Part shown: positions 40,150 to 63,399 of the stretch, one piece after another
How positions within the stretch are numbered: position 1 is the stretch's first letter
How the letters are laid out: the number at the start of each line of letters is the position of its first letter
Assembly: GCA_014155875.1 (NCBI GenBank)
Contig: JACEFZ010028308.1
Coordinates: 121,001 to 185,000, forward strand
Origin: Cepaea nemoralis
Lineage: Eukaryota; Mollusca; Gastropoda; Stylommatophora; Helicidae
Direction of reading: 5' to 3'
Length of the DNA: 64,000 nucleotides
Position numbers and translations under genes: made by a program
The notes under the pieces: model-generated
Seen by the model: only the letters and a program-made list of their open reading frames with translations
The model's database searches: none
What the model was told of the DNA's origin: nothing

Positions 40150-40177
40150 GGGGGGGGGGGGGGGGGGGGGGGGGGGA
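40150..40177. repeat. Poly-G run (about 26 G)
   Basis: Homopolymer; the exact length may be unreliable in the assembly. Confidence 0.95.
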
Positions 40178-40254
40178 GAAGAAGAGGTCATGTGAAATTG
40201 AGAATCAGCATAATTTCAACTGAGACTTTTCCCACAGCATCCTTCAGTAGCCAC

Positions 40255-40590
40255 TGAAGTTTTCACATCTAGAAATATGAGAAATATGGCATTTACTGTT
40301 TGGCACATAGAAATATGGCACTTACTGTGTGAACCCTGAAAATATGGCACATATGATATGGGTCGTAGGAATATGGCACAGATTATGTGACCATCAAGAA
40401 ATGTGGCACTGATTGTGTAAACAGTCACTAAATGGCACTTTTTATGTGAACACCTCGAAATGTGACACTTATTATGTGAACACCTAGAAAAAATGTGGCA
40501 CTTGTGTGAACACCTAGAAATGTAACATTTATTGTGTGAACCGCTAGAAATTTTTGGCATCATCTGTGTGACCTATAAATATGGCCATAT
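40255..40590. repeat. ~30-bp degenerate minisatellite
   Basis: Repeated GTGTGAACACCTAGAAATGT and GGCACTTATT words, about 10 diverged units. Confidence 0.85.
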
Positions 40591-40726
40591 GACCAACATT
40601 TAGAACATATTCTCTACCACTTATATGTTTCTCCATTTCCTTTGTGACAGTCTTGTCAGAATCTCTTCTCCGAGGACGTGACCAGGAGGCACCCAGCTTT
40701 ACTGATTATAATTTTGTTAAAGCATC

Positions 40727-40797
40727 CATGTTGCTGTCCCACTGGTTGCTGTTGCTGTCCCACTGGTTGCTGTTGCTGTCCCACTGGTTGCTGTTAC
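40727..40797. repeat. 21-bp tandem repeat, about 3 units
   Basis: Units of GCTGTCCCACTGGTTGCT plus GTT. Confidence 0.9.
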
Positions 40798-41082
40798 TGT
40801 TTGGTCAGAACATATTAAAATGTTTCTTCAGTCGGTTGTATGAGAAGGGGTGGTTGTTTCCATTTATTGTTAATTAGAAATCTTGCGGTTTTGAAAAGGA
40901 TTTTGTCAACATATATTGTATAGATGAATATCTGTTTAGTGTGTTAGGAATCTGTGTACGCAATATCAGGGAATGTAACTCCACAACCAAGGGGAGAGAA
41001 TTGGTACTATTTATAAGTGAATGCTTCTCCCCATATTTCGCAGGATTAACTACCTCTTTTATCCAAGATGCAGTTGGGAGTA

Positions 41083-41479
<397 letters not shown>

Positions 41480-41814
41480 GCCTGTCTGTGTGTTACATGG
41501 AAATAATGCCCTTGTGATGTATACCGAACTGCGTTGTTTATATTCATAAAATTATGGCTACGGAATATTTCCTTGCTTATATTTACAATGTTCTGTAATT
41601 CTGTTATTTAACATTATGAATGACATATATAAATATATATATTCATGTGTATATTCATGATATACCTTCATATATTATTCATTCATAAGTGGATTTCATA
41701 GGAAGACAATAAACTTTATCATCATGCTGGCGAGTGTGTTTTCTTCTTACTTTATTTTGTCATGTACTACTTGATAATTTCCGTGTTCCTGGTGTATGGA
41801 TAATAAAGTCGCTT

Positions 41815-41925
41815 TTAAAGTCGACAGGGTCGACTTCATTGCACCAGGTTTTTATCCCATATGGCTCTTGTCTCTTTCCGCAGCGTGGAAAGCGTCGCAC
41901 AAAGCACGAACTCTGTAGCTCTATA
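41815..41925 (-). repeat. tRNA-SINE 3' fragment (39-kb family)
   Basis: GTCGACTTCATTGCACCAGG, CCCATATGGCTCTTGTCTCT and GCACAAAGCACGAACTCTGT match the 39-kb copies. Confidence 0.75.
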
Positions 41926-42026
41926 TGAACAGAAGAATCATGGTGTATGGATACTACAGGATAAATAATATCTGTATCTTACTCTAAACTGTTCTGATGT
42001 GTGGATAAAAAGTTGTTTAAAAGTTG

Positions 42027-42345
42027 TTGCATATCCTTTACAGGACGTAGCAGTCAACCCCAGCATTTTTTTTTTTTGGCTGTTCGTGATTCCTGGAAAA
42101 GTTTACGTTCAGTAGTTTTCCATTGCTTTCTGAACGACCGGCACCCATACCATTTCATTAAAAAAAACACAGCTGTGTTTCGAACGCGGGTATGCGAGAT
42201 TATGAACTGCGCCCTTAACTCCTTCGCCATGGAGCCGCCAATGTATAGATTTTCCCCCCACATATCCTATTACAGGACGTCGCTGTCAACACCAGCATTT
42301 TACCGCTGTTGTTGATTTCTTGGCAAGATTGCGCTTAGTAGTTTG
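42027..42345 (-). mobile_element. 'Core A' SINE (full) followed by a second partial copy
   Basis: First copy 42027-42242: starts GTTGCATATCCTTTACAGGA and carries the head with GTGTTTCGAACGCGGGTATG, whose reverse complement has a B-box-like TTCGAAAC. Second copy 42262-42345: CATATCCTATTACAGGACGT to AGTTTGTCATTGCAT. Confidence 0.85.
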
Positions 42346-42484
42346 TCATTGCATTGGATACAGTAGAGTAAATCATATCCGTGTCTTGTCTCTAAACTGT
42401 TCTGATGTATGGATACAACTGGATAAATCATATCCGTGTGTTGTCTCTAAACTGTTCTGGTGTGTGGATAAAAAAAAAATTTAA

Positions 42485-42685
42485 GTTGCATGTCCTTCAC
42501 AGGATGTAGCAGTCAACCCCAGCATTTTCGCTGTTCGTAATTCCTGGGCAAATTTTACGTTCTGTAGTTTGCCATTGCTTTCTGAACGACCGGCTCCTAT
42601 ACCTTTTTCGAAAAAAAACCAGCACCGCTGTGTTTCGAACTCGGGTATATGGGCTCACAAACCGCGTTCGCAAGACCTTACTGCT
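42485..42685 (-). mobile_element. 'Core A' SINE
   Basis: GTTGCATGTCCTTCACAGGA, GTTTGCCATTGCTTTCTGAA and GTGTTTCGAACTCGGGTATA. The surrounding sequence repeats ATCCGTGTCTTGTCTCTAAA / CTGTTCTGATGTGTGGATA between copies at 41.96, 42.38, 42.43 and 42.72 kb, so the SINEs lie in a small tandem array. Confidence 0.85.
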
Positions 42686-42932
42686 CTGATGTATGGATAC
42701 AGTAGGATAAATAATATCCGTGTCGTGTCTCTAAACTGTTCTGATGTGTGGATACATTATGCGGTAGGCAGTACCGTGCGGTGGATTTTCTAAGTACGAT
42801 GCAAGTCTTCGAAATGCCGCCCCTTACATGTTTTCTTTAAAACAGCCCCTTTATGGAGCTCCCTTACGGTGCCGCCTGATGCGGCCACCTCTCTGCATCA
42901 TAGCACGGCACGGCCCTGACAATAGGATAAAT

Positions 42933-43353
42933 CAGTGGTTCTCAACCTTTTTTTAGCCCATTAACCCCTTCACCATATGTTCAGAATGGTTCTCTCCCCC
43001 CCCCCCCTTTTTTTGTATTTCCTCCCTATAAATCCCCACACACACACACATAAACACAGTGTACGTAAAAATAGAAGCTAAATTTAATAACACATACTAG
43101 AACATGTCTAGTTGTCTATATAAAACGTGATTTGCGGGTCTACTTACATTATAAAAACGAATTTCATTACGGCGAGAAGTATAGAACCGTAAAGTATGGA
43201 GGGAGAAACAATATCAAGTAATCGGTTCTTGTATTAACGCGATCTTGAAATAATCTTAATTCCACAGCACCCTTCTCTTTCCCCCCCCCCCCCCCCCCCG
43301 AAACATTAAAATTTCCCCGGGGGAGGGGATTCCCCACCGGTTGAGAACCACTG
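42933..43353. mobile_element. Complete non-autonomous hAT element (421 bp)
   Basis: It starts CAGTGGTTCTCAACC and ends GGTTGAGAACCACTG, a perfect 15-bp inverted repeat. It is flanked by GGATAAAT (42925-42932) and AGATAAAT (43354-43361), an 8-bp target duplication with one change, as expected for hAT transposons. The interior has C runs and no transposase. One end matches the fragment at 10172-10335. Confidence 0.95.
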
Positions 43354-43379
43354 AGATAAATCATCGCCATGTCTTGCCC

Positions 43380-43720
43380 CGAGATTGCCCATATGCGGAT
43401 GGTTTGGTTGGTCGGTGAATCATCAGGTAGGCTGTGAGTTCTAACGCTCAAGTCTAAAACATCCCCAGCCAGGGCTTCTGATCCCAGGAACGGGCTTGCA
43501 TCTGTCCCATTACCAGTCTCCCTCGCCATCAGGTGAACCCACTCCGACTTCAGGGGTACTTGTAATTTACGCCCCCAAGTCAAGGACGAGAAATCAACAT
43601 TTTAGCCCATCTGGCCGGTGTAGGGGTTGAATCCGCTACCTCGGCAACAGCACACTGGAAGTTTGAGATCAAGCACTCTTATCTATTCAGCCATACTGAC
43701 CTCACAGTAATGTTGAAATA
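43380..43720 (-). mobile_element. tRNA-derived SINE (family of 59.4 kb)
   Basis: CGCCATCAGGTGAACCCACT, GTACTTGTAATTTACG, CCCCCAAGTCAAGGACGAG and GGGGTTGAATCCGCTACCTC match the reverse complement of 59360-59562. The B-box-like GGATTCAACCCC is on the minus strand. Confidence 0.78.
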
Positions 43721-43989
43721 ACAGTAATGGAAAGTATTGCTCCTGGCAGAAGAGGCGGGGTCTGACCATTGACGAGCTCAGGATATGCGCATTAACATGC
43801 ATGAGGCTCAGGAAATGGTGTAGGATCGAGTTCTCTTGGTGGGATACTTCTTCTTTCGTTCGCTTGAAATATGTCTATAACTGCAGTGCTGTCTCTTGTA
43901 TCAATTGAACTGTCTTTTTCAGTGGTGGGATACAACAAGAGTGGCGTTCTGCACATGACTAGCTACGTAATGATTCACCAATATTTCCT

Positions 43990-44702
43990 GTTTTTATTAG
44001 TGTTAATTTCTACAATATGAATATAAATATAGCCAAAACCGAAGTAATGCAAGTCAGTAGATCTTCTAGTCCACTAAGTATACAGATAAATGGCACGTCT
44101 CTGAAACAAGTTAAAGAATCAAATATCTTGGAAGTATGATCACACAAGATGGCAGATTGGATAGAGAAATCGACATCAGGTGTCAAAAAGCAAGTGTAGT
44201 TGCATATCAACTATCACTCAAACTGAAACAGGTAATAAACAGTATATTCACACCAACCCTATGCTACCAATCTCAAACTTGAACAATATCCAAATCACAC
44301 TGACGCAAAATCAACACCCGTGAGATGAGATGCCCGAGGAAAGCTGCCAGCTTAACAATCCGAGACCGAATAAGAAACGCTGTTATCAGACAAACAGTGG
44401 GACCAACACCTTGTGACACATTTATCGAAAGACAGAAGATCAAATGGTTTGGCCATCTCGTTAGAATGCAACACCATCAACTACCAGCACTGGCCCTACA
44501 CCAAAGATCATCTGCTACGAGAGCAAGAGGACGCCCAAGAAGAAAATGGATTGACGACATCGAAGACATTGTACAATCTCACGGAATGACAATACCTAGT
44601 GCCACCCATCAGGTGCTGGAACGCCAATTATTCCTCTCCCCCCCCCCCCTTTCCTCCACGATGCTTGACGGGAAAAGTCGAAGATGATGATGATGATGAT
44701 GA
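43990..44702 (+). pseudogene. LINE family E, 3' part, with (GAT)n tail
   Basis: A degraded RT end (NIAKTEVMQVSRSSS) is followed by an open C-terminal frame from 44325: CPRKAASLTIRDRIRNAVIR, FIERQKIKWFGHLVRMQHHQ, RARGRPRRKWIDDIEDIVQS. The KWFGH-VRM and GRPRRKW motifs are LINE C-terminal signatures. A (GATGAT)n tail at 44683-44702 closes the element. C-rich slippage near 44640 disrupts the end. Confidence 0.85.
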
Positions 44703-44924
44703 ATTTGTATTATTTCTTCTACGCGCTAGCGTAGTGGCTAGATGGTCACCTGACCTGCCTATGATCTTGGGTTCCATCTGCATCTGTTTAAGCGTTCCAC
44801 ATAATCTTTCTCTGTCTTCCTCTGACTGATTTGTCAAGTGTTTCCTGAGATCAGGCTAATTTTCGAGATTCCACCACTTCTTTCTGAGGAGATATAATTT
44901 AGCCTATATATTGTTTTGATCTTG

Positions 44925-45612
44925 TGTCAGCCAACACGTCAAAGCTTAACTTTCCTGTTGAGCTAGTATCAGCCCAGACGTCTAAACTTAACATTCAAGT
45001 TGAGCTTGTGTCAGCCCAGACATCTAAACTTAACATTCAAGTAGAGCTTGTGTCAGCCCAGACGTCTAAACTTAACATTCAAATTGAGCTTATGTCAGCC
45101 CAGACGTCTAAACTAAACATACAAGCTGAGCTTGTGTCAGCCCACACGTCTAAACTAAACATACAAGTTGGGCTTGTGTCAGCCCACACGTCTAAACTAA
45201 ACATACAAGTTGAGCTTGTGTCAGCCCACGCGTCTAAACTAACCATACAAGCTGAGCTTGTGTCAGCCCACGCGTCTAAACTAAACATACAAGCCGAGCT
45301 TGTGTCAGCCCACGCGTCTAAACTAAACATACAAGCCGAGCTTGTGTCAGCCCACGCGTCTAAACTAAACATACAAGTTGAGCTTGTGTCAGCCCACACG
45401 TCTAAACTAAACATACAAGTTGAGCTTGTGTCAGCCCACACGTCTAAACTAAACATACAAGTTGAGCTTGTGTCAGCCCACACGTCTAAACTTAACATTC
45501 AAGTTGAGCTTGTGTCAGCCCAGACGTCTAAACTAAACATTCAAGTTGAGCTTGTGCCAGCCCAGACGTCTAAACTTAACATTCAAGTTGGGTTTGTGTC
45601 AGCCGAGTCGTC
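44925..45612. repeat. 45-bp minisatellite, about 15 units, open in frame
   Basis: The unit contains GTGTCAGCCCACACGTCTAA, ACTAAACATACAAGTTGAGC and TT. It encodes SAQTSKLNIQVELV-type repeats on + and a Cys/Trp-rich repeat on -. The edges are more diverged than the centre. No splice, promoter or conserved domain evidence supports a protein. Confidence 0.93.
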
Positions 45613-46038
45613 TGAACATGGAGGGAGCTACATAAGATAGCAAATTACAGAGCCGCTTGACGTGGTTTGGTGGGTGCCTATGCCCCAAGTGGGGAGTAAC
45701 AGGCGGAAGGAGGAGGTGGAGGAGAAGAAGAACCAAGCTGTCGACTTGTGGGATTCTCTCAGTAGCTACACGACCACCACTATAGCTTTTGTGGCACTTG
45801 TGACCGTCTAACCCATCTACCAGTGGCAGATGTGTGTATGAGAAATGGTTACACGGCTTGACCCACACGGATGATGGATCAACAACAGCTATTTAACCTG
45901 TGTATGTTTTTAATTCAGTTGTATCAGTGTCTGTTTATTACTTTTATGCTGACGAAGGCTCTGTACTTTGTCACTTGTGATTGTCTTCCTGTAAAGATGA
46001 CCAATTTCAGTTGTCGTTTTTCCCCTGGTTGCTTCGGT

Positions 46039-46045
46039 AGGTATG

Positions 46046-46099
<54 letters not shown>

Positions 46100-46135
46100 T
46101 AATAATAGTAATAATAATAATAATAATAATAATAG
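46039..46135. repeat. (AAT)n microsatellite
   Basis: About 95 bp with few interruptions. Confidence 0.97.
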
Positions 46136-46409
46136 ATATCGGAGAGCAAAATTTGATATTCGATATTCCCATAATCATATTCTGATCGTGAAGAATTCCC
46201 AATGTTAACAAATTTTTTATCGTCCTGGCACTTTAGTATCAAATGTCGCCACCCGATATTAATCACATTCTTGTTAAATGACATAAGTTGCCCTCTATAT
46301 CTTCTACACCTTCAGTCATCTCTATTTAAAGATAACATCGTGACACCCCACAACCTTTCCCAGAAAATCCCCAGGATCTACTTTCGATTTCCCTTCATTA
46401 ACATATCTC

Positions 46410-46606
46410 CGTTTCCGGAATGCGCAATCGACAATCTCGCAGACACTCGCGAGATTAACGCAGGCTCCAGCCAATCAGCGCAGACCCGTTCTCCTGCGTC
46501 TCTCCCAAAACTTGGGTCACAACCTCTGACCTTTATTTACAGACGACAAGAACCGTCCACATTTTTGATACCAAAACCTTGATTTATCCACAGGATTACA
46601 TCATTG
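46410..46606 (+). promoter_or_regulatory. NR2C: Putative promoter and non-coding first exon of the NR2C gene
   Basis: A CpG-containing island in AT-rich surroundings with TTTCCGGAA (ETS-type, 46412-46420), TGCGCA (NRF1-like), CTCGCGAGA (46446-46454, matching the TCTCGCGAGA core element of TATA-less promoters) and CCAATCAG (46471). No TATA box. A strong donor, ATTG|GTAAGT, lies at 46606/46607 and could splice to the acceptor at 48875. The first-exon status is inference. Confidence 0.5.
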
Positions 46607-48875
46607 GTAAGTACAGGCGCTTGATTTCATCGATATTTATATACCCATAAAGATACTTGTACGTTTGCCGAGTCTAAAGCAGGAAATCGCAGTCGTAGTT
46701 AGTCATGGTGAGCCGCCATTCTAGTCTGTCACTCATCCTCGTAGCTGTGCTCGCGCGTATATCTTTCCTAACGGATATCGGTTTGTTGGCCAGAAAAGTC
46801 TCCAAATTTACCAAATTTTCTGGGTGTGGTGTCGGTAAAGAATGTTATCTATGGTTTCTTGTTGGTAGAGGATTGAGAAAACGTCGGAGGAACGAAGTGT
46901 CGCCGGTTGTAGGGCAGGAAGTCTGGTCAAATCTGCGCCAAGTTGGGGATGTTCGTAAACATAACCCCATCTTCCACCGCATGGGTCTGGAGTGCATGAC
47001 CTTTGGCAGGCCGACTCATCCACAGCAGACGTCCTGACTGCACACCCTGTCCACCTGTGACATATCCCTGGTGCTTGGTTTAGGTATTCCAGCCCAACAA
47101 ACGCCGACCCCCAGGCCGGCGGGGAGAGTGTAGACACTTGAGAAGTTATCGATCAGCGCCGACCTTTGTCCTTTAGCTCACGGTCAGCCAGCATCTGGGT
47201 CACCCGCATATTTTATGCAAATTGCTGGGTCACTGAACTGTTGCGCTGAAATCTACGGTTGCTCCTGGCAACGGGGTAATTATCCTACCCTGGAGGAGAA
47301 ACAATTGGGGGAGACCTTCCAGGCCACTGAGGCCTGTTAGTTGGGGGGTTCTTTAATTAATCACAAGTACTCGGATTTCCAGGTGGTTTTACGCATTTGA
47401 ATACAGCCCCAGTTTACGTGACCTGTTCATGGCCACGCCTAAATGGAAATCCCTGGTCCAGAAGCCAGGCAGATATACAGCTGATGTGCCACACTTCCAC
47501 TTGACCCAGGCCTTCAGAAACTCAACCCTGGAAACTGGAAGTCAGGTGGCAGACAGAACGAAGGAACCATCACCTTCTGCCCTAGGTGTCTGGAATTTTT
47601 CCCGGAAATCCTCCCCCCCCCCCCCCCCCCCCCCACCATCTTACTCCATCAAATTAATTACACACATTAACCAAGTCTATAGTATTAACTATTATTATAT
47701 ATTAATTATATATAACATCTGTATCCCACATAAAAGTTCATACATTGTATGATACAAGTCCCGCATCTGTTAACTAGAGGCTGTATATTCATATCTCAAT
47801 ATATGGACGAATGTGACCCTCACCTTTCTGTTCACAGCTTACTACCCCTTGACTTGTAATTACTGTGCTTGACAGTTCAAAGTACCAAGGGAATATGTGG
47901 GTTGTTGATTTCTGCTTGAAAAATTCATTGTTTTACAATGGACCTGACAAGATGCAGCAAAACATGCTAGGCAATAAATTGTAAAGTCTATTGTTTGTGT
48001 CTTCATTATTGATTGTTATTTGCCTCACTTTATTTTGAATTTCTTGCAACAGCTGATCCAATCCTGTACATATTGTGTACCTGTCTATTAATTATTGTAT
48101 TAAATGTCATATTCTTGTCATATTGACATATTGTGTACATGTCTATTAATTATTGTTTTAAATGTCATATTATTGTTTGAGTTAGTGCACGCCTCATTAT
48201 CTTTTGTTTTTGTTTATTTTATTTATCTCCAGAAGCTGTTTAAGAGGTACACAGAAATAGCAATTGAAGACATCAATTAAATCAATTAAAGAAATCAAAT
48301 ATGGCATTAGCACAAGCAACAAGACAAGTGAAAACCCAAATTTTAAAATCTCTTTGACTCCATCTAGACATCTTACTGGGTCAATCTCCTGACTTGTATC
48401 CTGATGTTCTCATGTAGAATGCTGTGGTCGCTGATTGATCATGTTCCATTCTAGCAGATTTCCAAACCACTTAACTTTTGAGTCTTCTATAAAGTCAGCA
48501 GTCGGTGGTATCCCTACACTTGCATTTAGTGTCTCATTTGTCTCTTTATTTCTTCTTGTCTTTCCAGCTGCACTTCTTTTGCATCTCATCTCATGTGATG
48601 TGATTTTACATCTGTGTGTTTTTTGGACTGTCTATGTCTAGCATTGGTAACACATCTTTGCATAAATAAAGCATCTGTCAGCTTCTTTTTATAATGCATG
48701 GTGATATTTGAAAATTTTTGGATAGGTGCTATTTCATAGTTGATGTTGTTTACTTTCTGGAACCTTATTTCTACTTCTCTGTCTGGTATTTCATCTGTGA
48801 AACACTGCTCAGATACTTGTTGTTTTGAAAGAGTAAAATTCTCTTGTTTGAGTTATTGCTCGTTTGTTTTGTTAG
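46607..48875 (+). other. NR2C: Putative first intron of the NR2C gene
   Basis: Contains an unconserved 110-codon frame (46705-47037), an RFX-like X-box (47258-47272), a C run (47612-47633), and a ~57-bp tandem pair (48069-48175). Otherwise AT-rich with nothing recognised. Confidence 0.45.
47258..47272. promoter_or_regulatory. RFX-type X-box-like palindrome
   Basis: GTTGCTCCTGGCAAC has two half-sites with one mismatch to a perfect inverted repeat and a 3-bp spacer, as in X-box sequences. It lies in a GC-richer block about 650 bp after the putative first exon. Confidence 0.35.
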
Positions 48876-60388
<11,513 letters not shown>

Positions 60389-60834
60389 GTAACGTCAGTC
60401 CCTGTGTTGTCATGTTTTAATAAGACATTGTGTTGTTATATTTTAATAAGACATTGTGTTATTTTCTGAGGGCAGACAAGTTATACTAAACAAAGTTTAG
60501 GTGAAATGGAAACATTAGCTGTTTAAGTTTACTAGTGTTGTAGTTATCAGACTTGTTATAAATCATATTGATAAGTTTCGTTGTAATTACTGTTCCAATT
60601 AATAACACAAATGTTATAATCAGCATCAGCTGTGATTTTGTTTGTGTGCTAAGGCAGTTTAACTTGCACACATAGCATTTATATATATATCAGTCATAGA
60701 AAGAGTATATATATATATAGATATATAGGACGTACATATACATGAAGGGATGGTTGGCAAGTTGTGTACTTTAGTGTGAATGAATCCATGCAAGTACCGG
60801 GACATTGGTGTTGGACTTCAGTGCATCTCTATGT

Positions 60835-61735
60835 ATTACTCTAGACGATGCACTTCTCCCATCTCTGCTTTAGTGCCTTGATTATAGAACTATCCCATCT
60901 CTTCTTCACCGATCTGATGCCCTGATTGTGGAACTACCCCATCTCTGCTTTACCGATCCAGTGCCCTGATTGTGGAACTACTCCATCTCTTCTTCACCGA
61001 TCTGATGTCCTGATTGTGGAACTACTCCATCTCTTCACCGATCTGATGCCCTGATTGTGGAACTACTCCATCTCTTCTTCACCGATCTGATGCCCTGATT
61101 GTGGAACTACTCCATCTCTTCTTCACCGATCTGATGCCCTGATTGTGGAACTACCCCATCTCTGCTTTACCGATCCAGTGCCCTGATTGTGGAACTACTC
61201 CATCTCTTCTTCACCGATCTGATGCCCTGATTGTGGAACTACTCCATCTCTTCTTCACCGATCTGATGTCCTGATTGTGGAACTACTCCATCTCTTCTTC
61301 ACCGATCTGATGCCCTGATTGTGGAACTACTCCATCTCTTCTTCACCGATCTGATGTCCTGATTATGGAACTACTCCATCTCTTCTTCACCGATCTGATG
61401 TCCTGATTGTGGAACTACTCCATCTCTTCTTCACCGATCTGATGTCCTGATTGTGGAACTACTCCATCTCTTCTTCACCGATCTGATGTCCTAATTGTGG
61501 AACTACTCCATCTCTTCTTCACCGATCTGATGTCCTGATTATGGAACTACTCCATCTCTTCTTCACCGATCTGATGTCCTGATTGTGGAACTACTCCATC
61601 TCTTCTTCACCGATCTGATGTCCTGATTGTGGAACTACTCCATCTCTTCTTCACCGATCTGATGTCCTAATTGTGGAACTACTCCATCTCTTCTTCACCA
61701 ATCTGATGTCCTGATTGTGGAACTACTCCACCAGG
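60835..61735. repeat. 44-bp minisatellite, about 20 units
   Basis: The unit contains CTGATTGTGGAACTACTCCA, TCTCTTCTTCACCGATCTGA and TGTC. Central units are near-identical; the first few differ (CCCATCTCTGCTTTACC). Confidence 0.96.
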
Positions 61736-62059
61736 ACCTGGAGTTTAGTCTCTAGTTCAATTATCAATTTGTGGTCATTGGGAATATGAGATCCATAAAG
61801 TGGATTCTTCATGTTTGGAAACACTTTGTACCGAGGGACTTCTTCCTGTTTCCAGACATGAAGAAACCGATTCGTGAGTGGTAATTTTTGCATGACCAGG
61901 ATCTGATATCTGAGTTGGAGGCATGGTTCCTGGCTCATACAATCAGGGCATTGGATCAGAGAAACAGAGATGGGAGAAATGAATCGCTTTGTCGTGTGAA
62001 TTCACAGGGAAAGACTAAATTCACACCAATTTCTAGGTACTTACCTTATTTTCCGGTTC

Positions 62060-62290
62060 TGTGGCGAAAGGCTTAGAACCCAATTCGTAATCGTGCATGC
62101 TGCATTGAAACACAGCTGTGAGCGATTTGGCAGCAGACCACCTTGCGTTGGGTTTTTTATAAAATGGTATGGGTGACGGTCATTCAGAAAGAAATGGCAA
62201 ACTACTGAATGTAAACTTGGCAAGAAATCACAAACAGCAAGAAAAATGCTGAGGTTAACTGCGACGTCTTGTAAAGGATATGCAACTAAC
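62060..62290 (+). mobile_element. 'Core A' SINE
   Basis: Full-length-looking copy: TGTGGCGAAAGGCTTAGAAC head, CATTCAGAAAGAAATGGCAA core, AATGCTGAGGTTAACTGCGA, and GTAAAGGATATGCAACTAAC at the 3' end. Confidence 0.85.
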
Positions 62291-62885
62291 TAACCTTATC
62301 TCAGTACTAAAGTGCAGAACTTTTCAACCATTCCTCATACATACACATACCAAGAAATTATCATTTTTCACACACATGCACGCTAGCAAACTCAGATAAT
62401 ATCTCAAAGTACCTAAGAAAAAAATGCTGTAGTATGTTTTTGCTTGTTTCATTAATGTCAGTTATACAAAATTCCACCTATGCTTTTTAAAACAAGTTTC
62501 TTTACATGTTTGGTGTGTGGGATATAACAAGCATGGTTTAACAGCACACTTCCTGTAGCAGCAGATGTGTGCTATTGTTTGAAATGCTTGGCCTTTGTTT
62601 TTTGCTCAGTTTAGAAACCTAAATTGTGTAATTGGCTTCAATTAATCGCTGACTGATTTTTGTCATTCTGCTGATCTCTTTATTGTATAACAGTGACACA
62701 AAATTATACTAATAGTTTTTGTTAATGAAAGCAAAACAAATGAACACGCAGCTTGGCTTTTGTTTACAACAGCAAGTTTTGTAGTGCACATCAGTTGCAA
62801 TATTTTGCTTCATTTTAGCTTGTTTAGTGTGTTATCTGTGATTTCATTTGGATTTGTTCTTCTAGATTAAGATATCAGATTATTT

Positions 62886-63105
62886 AAAATGTCATGGTTA
62901 AGTGTTTAGTTGATTACAAGAATTATATGACTATTACATTGTGTGTTTAAAGGAATTTCCTGGCCAGTTCAGTCACAAGGAATTTTAACCAAATGTTAAA
63001 ATGTCATAGATAAATGTTTTGTTGATTAAAAAATTATATGACTATTATGTTTTTGTGTTTTTCTTGGCCAGTTCAGTCACAGCGAATTTTAACAGAATGT
63101 TAACT
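62886..63105. repeat. ~112-bp tandem duplication
   Basis: TTAAAATGTCATGGTTAAGT / TTAAAATGTCATAGATAAAT and GGCCAGTTCAGTCACAAGGA / GGCCAGTTCAGTCACAGCGA mark two diverged units. Confidence 0.85.
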
Positions 63106-63204
63106 ACACCTCGAGAATTCACCTTACTACTTCTCCAAAGTGCATACATGCAAAGAATAATAATAATATCTCTCAACTGAAAGCATGCGATGACAGTTAA
63201 TTCT

Positions 63205-63340
63205 TCTTCTTCGTTCATCCGGAGTTTTTTTTCGGACGTGATTGCGTTGTGCCTGTTTACAGCAGAGCTGCGTTCCTGCGCCGTTAGGCCGACACATCCG
63301 ACTTCTGCGGGCATTTGTTGACCGGGTTAACCTTCCCGAG
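63205..63340 (-). mobile_element. ~140-bp (AAG)n-tailed retroposon, copy 3
   Basis: Flanked by TGACAGTTAATTCT at 63191-63204 and 63341-63354. Contains TTCGGACGTGATTGCGTTGT, GTTTACAGCAGAGCTGCGTT and GCATTTGTTGACCGGGTTAA. Confidence 0.93.
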
Positions 63341-63399
63341 TGACAGTTAATTCTGTAGTGTTCTGTCAGTTAGAGGTGTGATAACTGCAAAATAATATT

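Noticed and set aside
46705..47037. 110-codon frame with signal-peptide-like start
   Set aside because: Lies in the putative first intron of NR2C, has an overlapping antisense frame of similar length and no recognisable domain. Not supported as a gene.
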